Assembly: GCF_014490725.1 (NCBI RefSeq)
Contig: NZ_JACOQL010000002.1
Span: 620,001 to 684,000 of the forward strand
Reading direction: 5' to 3'
Length of the DNA: 64,000 nucleotides
Origin: Paracoccus amoyensis
GTDB lineage: Bacteria; Pseudomonadota; Alphaproteobacteria; Rhodobacterales; Rhodobacteraceae
Shown: positions 27,974-36,567 of the stretch, piece after piece
Numbering within the stretch: the stretch's first letter is position 1
Layout: each line of letters opens with the position of its first letter
Notes under the pieces: generated by a model
Databases searched by the model: none
What the model was told of the DNA's origin: nothing
Seen by the model: the letters and a program-made list of their open reading frames with translations, nothing else
Made by a program: the position numbers and the translations under genes

Positions 27974-29266
27974 ATGGCCGACGCTAAATCCGCCAAGCTA
28001 ATTTTGAACGAATCCGAATATGATCTGCCGATCCTAAGCCCGACGGCAGGACCGGATGTTCTGGACATCCGCAAGCTTTATGGTCAGGCGGATGTGTTTA
28101 CCTACGATCCGGGCTTCACTTCGACCGCAAGCTGCGATTCGACCATCACTTATATCGACGGCGACAAGGGAGAGTTGTGGTATCGCGGCTACCCGATCGA
28201 GCAACTGGCTGCGAAATCGAACTATCTCGAAGTCTGCTATCTGCTGCTTTACGGTGAGCTGCCAAGCGAAGAGCAGATGAATGATTTCCGCACCCGTGTG
28301 ACCCGTCACACCATGGTGCATGAACAGATGCACAACTTCTTCCGCGGTTTCCGCCGCGACGCCCATCCAATGGCGACGATGGTTGGCGTCGTTGGTGCGA
28401 TGTCGGCATTCTACCCGGATTCGACCGATATCAACGATCCGTGGCAGCGCGAAGTCGCAGCAATCCGCCTGATCGCCAAACTGCCGACGATCGCGGCCAT
28501 GGCCTATAAATATTCGATCGGGCAGCCTTTCGTTTATCCGCAAAACGATCTGGATTATGCCTCGAACTTCCTGAACATGTGTTTCTCGGTCCCGGCCGAG
28601 AAGTATACGGTTGATCCGGCGCTGGCCAAGGCGATGGACCGCATCTTTACGTTGCATGCCGATCACGAACAGAACGCGTCGACATCGACCGTGCGTCTGG
28701 CCGGATCGTCGGGTGCCAATCCCTTCGCCTGTATCGCTGCGGGTATTGCCTGTCTGTGGGGGCCTGCGCATGGCGGCGCCAATCAGGCGGCGCTGGAAAT
28801 GCTGCAGCAAATCGGCACCGTGGACAAGATCCCGGAATATATCGCCCGCGCCAAGGACAAGGACGATCCGTTCCGCCTGATGGGTTTTGGCCACCGCGTC
28901 TACAAGAACTTCGACCCGCGGGCGAAGGTCATGAAAGAATCGGCGGACGAAGTTCTGGACCTGCTGGGGATCGAGAATAATCCGACGCTGCAAGTCGCCA
29001 AGGAACTGGAAAAAATCGCGCTGGAGGACGAATATTTCGTTGACCGGAAGCTGTATCCGAACGTCGATTTCTATTCGGGCATCATCCTGTCGGCGATGGG
29101 CTTCCCGACGTCGATGTTCACACCGATCTTTGCGTTGTCGCGCACGGTTGGCTGGATTTCGCAGTGGAAAGAGATGATTGCCGATCCGCAGAACAAGATC
29201 GGTCGCCCGCGTCAGCTGTATATCGGCAGCGACAAGCGCGATTATCTGGATATTTCCAAACGCTGA
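27974..29266 (+). CDS. gltA: Citrate synthase
   Basis: Condenses acetyl-CoA and oxaloacetate, the entry step of the citric acid cycle. The protein has 430 residues, of the hexameric NADH-sensitive-type length. Catalytic His266 is in [13 protein letters not shown], His307 in [13 protein letters not shown] and Asp365 in YPNVDFYSG. The start ATG 27974 follows GGAAAGGACGTTGT. A hairpin without a long T run follows 20 bases after its stop. Confidence 0.97.
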   Translation: MADAKSAKLILNESEYDLPILSPTAGPDVLDIRKLYGQADVFTYDPGFTSTASCDSTITYIDGDKGELWYRGYPIEQLAAKSNYLEVCYLLLYGELPSEEQMNDFRTRVTRHTMVHEQMHNFFRGFRRDAHPMATMVGVVGAMSAFYPDSTDINDPWQREVAAIRLIAKLPTIAAMAYKYSIGQPFVYPQNDLDYASNFLNMCFSVPAEKYTVDPALAKAMDRIFTLHADHEQNASTSTVRLAGSSGANPFACIAAGIACLWGPAHGGANQAALEMLQQIGTVDKIPEYIARAKDKDDPFRLMGFGHRVYKNFDPRAKVMKESADEVLDLLGIENNPTLQVAKELEKIALEDEYFVDRKLYPNVDFYSGIILSAMGFPTSMFTPIFALSRTVGWISQWKEMIADPQNKIGRPRQLYIGSDKRDYLDISKR

Positions 29267-29286
29267 AACCGGCAAAAATTGTCATG

Positions 29287-29312
29287 CAAAGGGCCCTTGC
29301 GGGGCCCTTTGT
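29287..29312 (+). terminator. Probable terminator after gltA
   Basis: Stem CAAAGGGCCC / GGGCCCTTTG around loop TTGCG. The T run is short, so termination strength is uncertain. Confidence 0.7.
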
Positions 29313-29369
29313 CATATGGCCGGGGCATGGTGTCTTGCACCGGATCGGTGTGAATGGCATGGGAACGAC

Positions 29370-30041
29370 ATGAGCGAAGCAGATCATACGAACGCGCCCA
29401 AGCTGGCGTTGGTGACAGGGGCCTCGCGTGGGCTTGGCGCGGCCTTGGCCGAAGGTTTGGCCACGCGTGGCTATCACGTGCTGGCGGTTGCCCGCACGGT
29501 TGGAGGTTTGGAGGAACTGGACGACCGCATTCGCCGGGCGGGCGGATCGGCTACGCTGGCACCAATGGATGTGACCAACCCCGAGGCGATGCAGCAGATG
29601 GCCGAGGCCGTCGCAAACCGTTGGGGAGGGCTTGATCTGTGGGCACATACTGCGATCCACGCGGCCCCGCTGGCGCCGGCGCCGCAGATTGATGGCAAGG
29701 ACTGGGCGAAGTCGACCTTGCTGAACATCGAGGTCACGCGTGGTCTGATCGCCTTGCTAGAGCCTCTTTTGCGTTTGAAAAACGGCACGGCGATGTTCTT
29801 TGACGATCCGCAGGCGGGCGAGAAATTCTTTGGCGCTTATGGGGCGACCAAGGCCGCGCAGATCGCGCTGGCACGAAGCTGGCAGGCGGAAACGGCGAAA
29901 CTGGCGGGGCTGAAAATTGTCGTCGACGCGCCAACCTCGATGCCAACGGCTGTGCGCGCGCGCTTTTATCCGGGCGAAGATCGTGCTGTTCTGACCCCGT
30001 GCAAGGCCGAGGCCGAGCGTATTCTGCAGCAATATCTTTGA
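29370..30041 (+). CDS. SDR family NAD(P)-dependent oxidoreductase
   Basis: A 223-residue short-chain dehydrogenase: cofactor loop TGASRGLGAALAEGL near residue 17 and the catalytic YGATKAAQIALARSW (Tyr and Lys present as YxxxK). The conserved NNAG is replaced by HTAIHAA, so it is a divergent member. The ATG 29370 has GGGAACGAC upstream. It is followed by the GC-rich hairpin of a dispersed repeat. Substrate unknown. Confidence 0.83.
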   Translation: MSEADHTNAPKLALVTGASRGLGAALAEGLATRGYHVLAVARTVGGLEELDDRIRRAGGSATLAPMDVTNPEAMQQMAEAVANRWGGLDLWAHTAIHAAPLAPAPQIDGKDWAKSTLLNIEVTRGLIALLEPLLRLKNGTAMFFDDPQAGEKFFGAYGATKAAQIALARSWQAETAKLAGLKIVVDAPTSMPTAVRARFYPGEDRAVLTPCKAEAERILQQYL

Positions 30042-30059
30042 TCGGCGTCCCGCGACGGC

Positions 30060-30113
30060 GGGGGGCTGCCTGCCCCCCGACCCCCGGGAGTATTTTACAA
30101 AGAAGAAATCAGG
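30060..30113. repeat. Dispersed intergenic repeat, copy A
   Basis: A GC hairpin (GGGGGGC / GCCCCCC) followed by GTATTTTACAAAGAAGAAATC. It resembles copies at 34.4 kb and 36.5 kb. Its right half encodes the last residues and stop codon of the aminopeptidase gene on the minus strand. Confidence 0.65.
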
Positions 30114-31909
30114 CCGATAGGTGCTGTCGCCTTGATCAGCCAGTCTTGGCTTTGATCATCGACAAGCGGCGACAGCTCCGCACGAACCCATGCGTGATAA
30201 TCGTTCAGCCAATCGATTTCATCCTGTGACATCCGGTTCGTGTCAATGGCGCGCGTATCAATCGGGCAAAGCGTCAGCGTCTCAAAGCCCAGCATTTGCC
30301 GACCCGGTTCTGCCGGAACCTCTTGTACGACGATCAGGTTTTCCAGCCGGATGCCAAAGGCGCCTTCGCGGTAATAGCCCGGCTCATTCGACAGGATCAT
30401 ACCCGGTTGCAGAGCGACATTGCTGATCCGGCTGATGCGGATCGGGCCTTCATGCACGCAAAGGGCCGCGCCGACGCCGTGGCCGGTGCCATGGTCATAG
30501 TCAAGGCCAAGGCTCCACAAGAACTGCCGTGCCAATGCGTCGAGATGCGCCCCTGCCACGCCTTTTGGGAATTGCGCGCGACTGATTGCGATCATACCGC
30601 GAAGCACTGCAGTAAAGGGTTCTACCGAACCTTCAGGCGGATTGCCCAAGGGCAAGGTGCGGGTGATGTCGGTCGTGCCGTCGGGATATTGTCCGCCGGA
30701 ATCGATCAGCAACATTTCGTCCTGCGCCATACGGCGGTTGGTCGCGGTCGAGACCTTGTAATGCACGATGGCACCGTTTGGGCCCGCGCCCATGATCGTG
30801 TCAAAGCTGATGTCAGTGATGCCTTGCTGCACCCGGTAGTCTTCCAGCTTTCGGACCACATCAATTTCGGTCAGGTTGGCGGGGTCCTGCTTGTCCAGCC
30901 AAGCCAGAAGGCTGACCATTGCTGCGCCATCGCGCCGATGGGCATCGCGCATCCCGCGCAGCTCAGCCTGATTCTTAATTGCTTTCGGCATGATCGCCGG
31001 ATCAGGGCCGGGCGAAATCTGTGTCCCCGACCCTTCCAGAAGTCGGAACGCAGCTTCGGGCGCCGATGCGGGATCAAGCCTGACCGGACCCTCCAGATCG
31101 GTCAATGCCGCAGACAGACCTGCGGGTGGCAGGATCGAGACCTGATTGCCCAATTTCGCCCGCAACTGATCGTCGAATTTTGCCGGATCGGCAAAAAGTG
31201 CGACCTGCCCGTCATCAGACAGCACGGCAAAGCTTTGGACGATGGGATTTTTTGGTACGTCCGCGCCACGGATATTCAGCAGCCAAGAGATTGAATCGGG
31301 CAATGACAGGAACGCTGCAGCCTCTCCGGCCTTTTTCAGTTCGGCGGCCAATCGGGCACGCTTATCGGCCGAGCTTTCGCCGGAAAAGTCGTCGCGATGC
31401 ATGCGGGCAGCACCAACCGGTGGTGCGGGGCGGTCGGTCCAGATCTGGTCAACGGGGTTATGGTCTACCGCGATCAGGCCGATTCCGCTGTCTTTCAGGG
31501 CGTGATCAATGGTTTCAATTTCCTTGCGCGTGTGCAGCCATGGATCGAAACCGATGCGCCCCCCATCGGGCAAGGCCTGCTGTAGCCAATCCGAAGGTGC
31601 CGTTTCAGGCCATGGCACCGGCGTAAAGTGGTTCAGGTCGATTTGTGATTTCACCTGCACGCGATAACGCCCGTCGATGAACACGCCTGCCTGATCGGCG
31701 GTCACGATGCAGAAGCCCGCACTGCCGGTAAAGCCGGTCAGCCATGCCAGTCGTGCATCGGCATCGGCGACATATTCACCCTGATGGGCATCGGCGCGCG
31801 GGATGATGAAGCCGTCCAGATCATCTTTGCGCAGTTGCTCGCGAAGAGAGGCCAGCCGCGCGGCATGATCCCCGACGCCCAATTCGCTGTCGAAATCCTG
31901 AAAACTCAT
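30095..31909 (-). CDS. Aminopeptidase P family (M24B) protein
   Basis: A 604-residue metallopeptidase of the Xaa-Pro aminopeptidase type, long form with two N-terminal creatinase-like domains and a C-terminal pita-bread catalytic domain. Metal ligands fall in LLIDSGGQYPDGTTDITRT (two Asp), GTGHGVGAALCVHEGP (His), the LSNEPGYYREG Glu and the GIRLENLIVV Glu. It probably removes N-terminal residues before proline in cytosolic peptides. The ATG overlaps the TGA of the upstream MBL gene (ATGA) and the last codons lie inside dispersed repeat copy A. Confidence 0.92.
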   Translation of the reverse strand: MSFQDFDSELGVGDHAARLASLREQLRKDDLDGFIIPRADAHQGEYVADADARLAWLTGFTGSAGFCIVTADQAGVFIDGRYRVQVKSQIDLNHFTPVPWPETAPSDWLQQALPDGGRIGFDPWLHTRKEIETIDHALKDSGIGLIAVDHNPVDQIWTDRPAPPVGAARMHRDDFSGESSADKRARLAAELKKAGEAAAFLSLPDSISWLLNIRGADVPKNPIVQSFAVLSDDGQVALFADPAKFDDQLRAKLGNQVSILPPAGLSAALTDLEGPVRLDPASAPEAAFRLLEGSGTQISPGPDPAIMPKAIKNQAELRGMRDAHRRDGAAMVSLLAWLDKQDPANLTEIDVVRKLEDYRVQQGITDISFDTIMGAGPNGAIVHYKVSTATNRRMAQDEMLLIDSGGQYPDGTTDITRTLPLGNPPEGSVEPFTAVLRGMIAISRAQFPKGVAGAHLDALARQFLWSLGLDYDHGTGHGVGAALCVHEGPIRISRISNVALQPGMILSNEPGYYREGAFGIRLENLIVVQEVPAEPGRQMLGFETLTLCPIDTRAIDTNRMSQDEIDWLNDYHAWVRAELSPLVDDQSQDWLIKATAPIGLISSL

Positions 31910-32598
31910 AGGGCGATTTCTTTCATGACTTCCGGCTCTGCCACCCGGACACCGGGTAGACCGGCAATCAGATCATCCGCCGACTGTTCCAGCAACGGGA
32001 AGGTCTTGTAATGGCAGGGGATGACCGTCTTGAAATTGAAATACCTCCGCGCGGCATAGGCGGCACGCTTCATATCCATCGTGAAATGGCCGCCAGCGCA
32101 GAGAATACCGATATCGGGCTTATGATAATCGCCCATCCATTCCATATCGGCCATGATGTCCGTGTCGCCCGACACATAGATGACATGGCCGTCGCCGGCG
32201 ATCATGTAACCTGATTCGTGACCTGCATAGATCGGGCCATCCGCCCCCTCGATCGAGCTTGAATGGGTGGCGTTCACCATGGTGACCTTGGCCCCGTTAA
32301 GATCAACGGTTCCGCCTTTGTTAAAGCCAATGCCCTGGACTTCATGATGTGTCGTCCAGCTGCCGATCAGGTCGTAGATACCGACGATGGGGATGTGCAG
32401 TTCTTTGGCAATCGACAGCGCGTCGCCGGTATGATCGCCATGCCCATGGGTCAGCAGGATATGTGTCGCGCCCTTGATCGCCGCGGCACGCATATCTTCA
32501 GGGAAAACCGGATTGCCTGACATCCAGGGGTCTATCAGGATTACAGCGTCTTCGATCTCCATCCGGAAACCGGAATGTCCAAGCCAGGTCAGTTTCAT
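31906..32598 (-). CDS. UPF0173-type metal-dependent hydrolase (MBL fold)
   Basis: A 230-residue metallo-beta-lactamase-fold hydrolase of the UPF0173 family. The zinc motif HGHGDHT begins at residue 51 (ligands His51, His53, Asp55, His56) and ends with the later IPCHYKTFP histidine. The start MKLTWLGHSGFRME at 32598 has AGGAGG upstream; a GTG directly before is possible. Activity of the family is uncharacterised. It is coupled to the aminopeptidase gene. Confidence 0.9.
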   Translation of the reverse strand: MKLTWLGHSGFRMEIEDAVILIDPWMSGNPVFPEDMRAAAIKGATHILLTHGHGDHTGDALSIAKELHIPIVGIYDLIGSWTTHHEVQGIGFNKGGTVDLNGAKVTMVNATHSSSIEGADGPIYAGHESGYMIAGDGHVIYVSGDTDIMADMEWMGDYHKPDIGILCAGGHFTMDMKRAAYAARRYFNFKTVIPCHYKTFPLLEQSADDLIAGLPGVRVAEPEVMKEIAL

Positions 32599-32664
32599 CA
32601 CTGCCTCCTTCTGTGATTGGGGTCACGTTATCGACGCCTCAAGCCGGTGACCAGAGGATGCGGT

Positions 32665-34401
32665 TCAGGCCGATGCCGCATCGTCCAGCCGCAGGCGCAG
32701 CCGTTCACGGCCGCCCCAGGTCGATAGATCCAGTTTGCCAGCCAGATGGAAACGCCGTCCCTTGGCCCCCATCAGGGCAGGACCAAGCGGCCCCGACATC
32801 GCCCCCCAGGCAACGGCTTCCAGCGCGGGCGATCCGGCGCTGCGAAACGACAATCGCAGGTGATTGTCGCCCATGGTGCTGACGCTGTCGATCAATTGAT
32901 CGGCAAAGACGAAACGCGGGGCCGGTGCGGCCTGGCCAAAGGGGCCTGCATCTTCCAATTGCCGATACAGTTGTGGGGTTGCTCCGCTGCTTTCCAGCAG
33001 GCCCGAGACGCGTAACTCGTTCGTTCCGGTGCGATTTTCCAGATCACGAGAGATAAGTTCGGCCAGACGTTCCATCGCTGGCTGGATCATCTCTTCCGCG
33101 ACTGTCAGACCGGCAGCCATCTCATGCCCCCCGCCCTTGATCAGCAAGTCTTCGCGGGCAAGGCGCTGGATCGCACGGCCCAGATCGACGCCCGGAACCG
33201 ACCGCGCCGAGCCTTTTCCGATGCCCGCTTCCACGCCGATCACGACGGACGGGCGGTCTGTCGCCTCTTTGATGCGGGCCGCGACGATGCCCACAACGCC
33301 GGGATGCCATCCCTGACCCGCGGCCCATGACAGTAAGGTATCACCGCGCGCGTCGACCTGTGCCAAGGCTTCTTCGCGCACAGCGGATTCAATAGCGCGG
33401 CGTTCGCGGTTCAACTCATCCAACTGCTCGGCCAGCCGCAGTGCTTCGCGAGGATCGCGGGCAGCCAGACACAGTGCCCCCAGATCGGCACGACCGACGC
33501 GCCCCCCGGCATTGATGCGTGGCCCCAGCAGAAACCCCAGATGAAAGGCACTTGGCGGCCCATCCAGCCGTGCGACATCCGATAGGGCAACCAGACCGGG
33601 ACGCTGCCTGCGGGCCATGACGGTCAGACCCTGTCGGACAAAGGCCCGATTGACGCCGACCAAGGGCGCGACATCGGCAATGGTCGCCAGCGCGACAAGG
33701 TCCAGCAAAGCCATCAAGTCAGGTTCGGGCTTTTCCAGCTTGCGCAAGACGCGACCGGCCTGAACCAGGGTCAGAAAGACCACGCCAGCCGCGCAAAGAT
33801 AACCCAGATCACCGCTTTCATCTGTGCGGTTCGGGTTCACCACAGCCAGTGCGGGCGGCAAGGTTTCCGCGCCAAGATGGTGATCCAGAACGATCACATC
33901 GGCAGCCGCCGCCGCCGCAAGCGCGTCGTGACTAAGTGTTCCACAATCAACGCAAATAATCAGATCATGGTCGGCCGCCAGCGACGACATGGCGGGCACA
34001 TTGGGCCCATATCCTTCGTCTATCCGGTCAGGGATATACAGCGTCGCATCCCGCCCCTGGCCGCGCAGCCAATCCAGCAATAATGCCGCCGACGATCCGC
34101 CATCCACATCATAATCGGCAAAAATCGCAATACGCTGCCCTTTGACAGTGGCGTCCACCAGTCGTTCGGCTGCCGTCTCCATATCACGCAGTTTCAACGG
34201 ATCAGGAAGAAGATCCCTCAACTTGGGCGTCAAGAAGCTCTCGGCATCCGCAGCCTCAACCCCACGTTCCGCCAGAATCCGCGTCACCGACAGGGGCAGG
34301 CCGGTTTGCTGCGCCAAGCCTTCCGCCAGCCGTTCAACCGGCGCCTCTGGGCCAATCCAACGACGCCCGGTCAGCGATTGCTCGATGCCAAGAAACGCCA
34401 C
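32665..34401 (-). CDS. recJ: Single-stranded-DNA exonuclease RecJ
   Basis: 5'-3' single-strand exonuclease for RecF-type recombination and mismatch repair. The protein has 578 residues, the family length, starting at GTG 34401 (VAFLGIEQSLTGRRWIGPEA) with GAGG eight bases upstream. DHH-family motifs are FADYDVDGGSSAAL, ICVDCGTLSHDAL and VLDHHLGAE, and the DHHA1 domain holds GGGHEMAAGLTV. A dispersed repeat copy lies just upstream in the gap to glpX. Confidence 0.95.
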   Translation of the reverse strand: MAFLGIEQSLTGRRWIGPEAPVERLAEGLAQQTGLPLSVTRILAERGVEAADAESFLTPKLRDLLPDPLKLRDMETAAERLVDATVKGQRIAIFADYDVDGGSSAALLLDWLRGQGRDATLYIPDRIDEGYGPNVPAMSSLAADHDLIICVDCGTLSHDALAAAAAADVIVLDHHLGAETLPPALAVVNPNRTDESGDLGYLCAAGVVFLTLVQAGRVLRKLEKPEPDLMALLDLVALATIADVAPLVGVNRAFVRQGLTVMARRQRPGLVALSDVARLDGPPSAFHLGFLLGPRINAGGRVGRADLGALCLAARDPREALRLAEQLDELNRERRAIESAVREEALAQVDARGDTLLSWAAGQGWHPGVVGIVAARIKEATDRPSVVIGVEAGIGKGSARSVPGVDLGRAIQRLAREDLLIKGGGHEMAAGLTVAEEMIQPAMERLAELISRDLENRTGTNELRVSGLLESSGATPQLYRQLEDAGPFGQAAPAPRFVFADQLIDSVSTMGDNHLRLSFRSAGSPALEAVAWGAMSGPLGPALMGAKGRRFHLAGKLDLSTWGGRERLRLRLDDAASA

Positions 34402-34409
34402 GCTGCCTC

Positions 34410-34468
34410 GATTTCTTCTTTGTGAAAATACCCTGGGGGAGGCCCGCAGGGCCGGGGGCAAAGCCCCC
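34410..34468. repeat. Dispersed intergenic repeat, copy B (inverted)
   Basis: Minus-strand orientation: a GGGGGC / GCCCCC hairpin and a GGCC-rich stem, then GTATTTTCACAAAGAAGAAATC. The end of the repeat points at the recJ start codon, so it fills the gap between glpX and recJ. Confidence 0.65.
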
Positions 34469-34482
34469 TGCCTTCCGATATC

Positions 34483-35447
34483 TTACTTGATCGGGTTGCG
34501 ATAGATCATCCGACGAACCGAGCCGGTTTTCGACCGCATCAGGATGGTTTCCGTTTGCAGATAGCCAGGCTCGCGCTTTACGCCGGCAACGATCGAGCCA
34601 TTGGTGACGCCGGTCGCAGCGAAAATCACATCTGCAGTCACCAACTCATCGCGCGAATAGATGCGGTTCAGATCCGTGATGCCTGCCTTGCGCGCCCGCG
34701 CAACCTCATCGTCATTGCGAAACAGCAAGCGGCCCCAGATCTGGCCGCCCATGCATTTCAGTGCCGATGCCGCCAGAACTCCTTCAGGCGCACCGCCGGA
34801 ACCCATATACATGTCGATCCCGGTCAATTCGGCTTCGGCGGTGTGAATGACACCTGCGACGTCGCCATCCGTGATCAGACGAATGGCGGCACCGGTTTCG
34901 CGAACCTCTGCAATCATGTCTTCGTGACGCGGGCGTTCAAGGATACAGACCGTGATATCGCTGCCTTTGACGCCGCGTGCCTTGGCCAGGGCGTGCACCC
35001 GCTCGGATGGGGTCATGTCCAGGCTAACCACATCCTTGGCATAGCCCGGACCAATCGCCAGCTTGTCCATGTAAACGTCCGGCGCATGCAGCAGCGTGCC
35101 GCGTGGAGCCATGGCGATCACAGTCAGGGCATTGGGCATATCCTTGGCGGTCAGCGTGGTCCCTTCCAGCGGGTCCAGCGGATGTCCACATCGGGACCGT
35201 TGCCGGTGCCGACTTCTTCGCCGATATACAGCATCGGGGCTTCGTCACGTTCGCCCTCGCCGATGACGACCACACCCTTGATGTCCAGCATGTTCAACTG
35301 ATCGCGCATGGCATTGACCGCTGCCTGATCGGCGGCTTTTTCGTCCCCGCGACCGATCAGCAGGGCCGAGGCATGTGCCGCAGCTTCGCTGACGCGGGCC
35401 AGCCCCAACGACAGCATACGATCATTGAAATCCTTGGGCGTGCTCAT
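34483..35447 (-). pseudogene. glpX: Class II fructose-1,6-bisphosphatase, single-base frameshift
   Basis: Gluconeogenic phosphatase that converts fructose 1,6-bisphosphate to fructose 6-phosphate. Translation from ATG 35447 ([20 protein letters not shown]) gives 98 residues ending [13 protein letters not shown] with a stop at 35151, where the family has [13 protein letters not shown]. The neighbouring frame continues [13 protein letters not shown] and then MPNALTVIAMAPRG to the stop at 34483. A single missing G between 35179 and 35181 (ATC-G-CGCTG) restores one 321-residue protein with all family segments. It is either a true lesion or a base-calling error; the rest of the gene is undamaged, which favours the latter. 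Confidence 0.88.
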
Positions 35448-35529
35448 GGTTTTTCCTTGCTTGACAGCTTATTTATGCGAGCTTCTACGCGGGGCATTTT
35501 CCAGCGACAAGCCTGTGGGCGCTAACGGC

Positions 35530-35781
35530 CTAGCTTTCGGCCAGTTCCAGCGCCAGGGCATGAATCCTCGGAACGATATCGCCCAGGGTCTCATGGACCA
35601 GCCTGTGACGTTGCACCCGACCCATGCCGGTAAAGACCGGACTGGCCATGCGAATGCGAAAATGGCTTTCACCGCCGTCGCGATAGCCCGCGTGACCGCG
35701 ATGGCTTTCGCTTTCGTCGACCACGTCCAGCCGCGTTGGCTGCAAAACAGCCAGTCTTTCCTTCATTTCATCGACGATCAT
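35530..35781 (-). CDS. BolA family protein
   Basis: An 83-residue BolA-fold protein: VVDESESHRGHAGYRDGGES then HFRIRMASPVF, and the C-terminal HRLVHETLGDIVPRIHAL helix that is strongly conserved. Family members work with monothiol glutaredoxins in iron-sulfur trafficking and in stress morphology. The starting ATG 35781 is preceded by two GTG codons in frame. It is divergent from the J-domain gene. Among paralogues I cannot decide BolA from IbaG-type. Confidence 0.88.
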   Translation of the reverse strand: MIVDEMKERLAVLQPTRLDVVDESESHRGHAGYRDGGESHFRIRMASPVFTGMGRVQRHRLVHETLGDIVPRIHALALELAES

Positions 35782-35861
35782 CACCACTTCCCTTCGTCAA
35801 GACCTTTCATGTCGCGTGAAATAGCTTAAAGTGTTGCCTCCGAAACGCAAAGGTGCCCAGA

Positions 35862-36488
35862 ATGAGCAGTAGTGACCCGTTCGGATTCGATATCTCTGCC
35901 GCCAAGGATAAAAAGCGGCGGAATAAAGGACGCCGTGGTATGTCCGGTGCCTTCGAGACCTCGACTCGCGTCTGCGAGAAAGAGGGCTGCGACGAGCCGG
36001 GCCAATATCGTGCGCCCAAGAATCCGCGGAATTTGGACGATTATTTTTGGTTCTGCAAAGAACATGTTCGCGAATACAATGCGAACTGGAATTACTTTCA
36101 GGGTCAAAGCGAGGAAGAATTCCAGCAATTCATTGATAATGCCACCGTGTGGGAACGCCCGACCAAACCCTTCGGACGTGCCGCGGAAGAGCAGAAATGG
36201 GCGCGTCATGGCGTCAGTGACCCCTTGGAAATTCTGGGGGCCAACGGCACGTCGCCCGAGGCACGCGCCAAGATCAGCCGCAAGCTGCCTCCGACCGAAC
36301 GCAAGGCGCTGGAAATCCTTGAAGCCAAGGACACCTGGACGCGCGTCGAGATTCGGAAGCAATACAAATCGCTGGTGAAGGACTTGCACCCTGACATGAA
36401 TGGCGGTGACCGTTCCGACGAAGACCGTCTGGCCGAGGTCGTTTGGGCGTGGGATCAGCTCAAGGACAGCCGCAATTTCCGTGATTGA
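35862..36488 (+). CDS. DnaJ-domain protein with N-terminal zinc-binding motif
   Basis: A 208-residue protein. The N-terminal region has CEKEGCDEPGQYRA and WFCKEHVREYN, which together give a C-x4-C...C-x2-H set that could bind zinc. The C-terminal about 60 residues form a J domain, LEILEAKDTWTRVEIRKQYK then VKDLHPDMNGGD with the HPD motif essential for Hsp70 stimulation. The first ATG (35853) would add three residues. It probably recruits DnaK to a specific target; the target is unknown. A hairpin at 36497-36522 may end its transcript. Confidence 0.87.
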   Translation: MSSSDPFGFDISAAKDKKRRNKGRRGMSGAFETSTRVCEKEGCDEPGQYRAPKNPRNLDDYFWFCKEHVREYNANWNYFQGQSEEEFQQFIDNATVWERPTKPFGRAAEEQKWARHGVSDPLEILGANGTSPEARAKISRKLPPTERKALEILEAKDTWTRVEIRKQYKSLVKDLHPDMNGGDRSDEDRLAEVVWAWDQLKDSRNFRD

Positions 36489-36496
36489 TTCGGCGT

Positions 36497-36567
36497 GGAC
36501 GGAGATTGATGCTCCGCCGTCCTTCAGGCGGGCTTCCTGTGGGTATTTAAGCAAAGAAGAAATCAGG
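36497..36567. repeat. Dispersed intergenic repeat, copy C
   Basis: Hairpin GGACGGAG / CTCCgccGTCC followed by GTATTTAAGCAAAGAAGAAATC and AGG at 36541-36567. Same orientation as copy A; the lnt stop codon (TGA at 36563-36565, minus) lies inside it. Confidence 0.62.

Noticed and set aside
34483..35139. Treating the 3' half of glpX as an independent gene starting MPNALTV
   Set aside because: The preceding residues [13 protein letters not shown], which belong to the family, lie in the same frame just upstream, so it is part of one broken gene.
35150..35200. Programmed ribosomal frameshift in glpX (and similarly ureA)
   Set aside because: No slippery heptamer or downstream stimulatory structure was visible, and neither family is known for programmed shifting.
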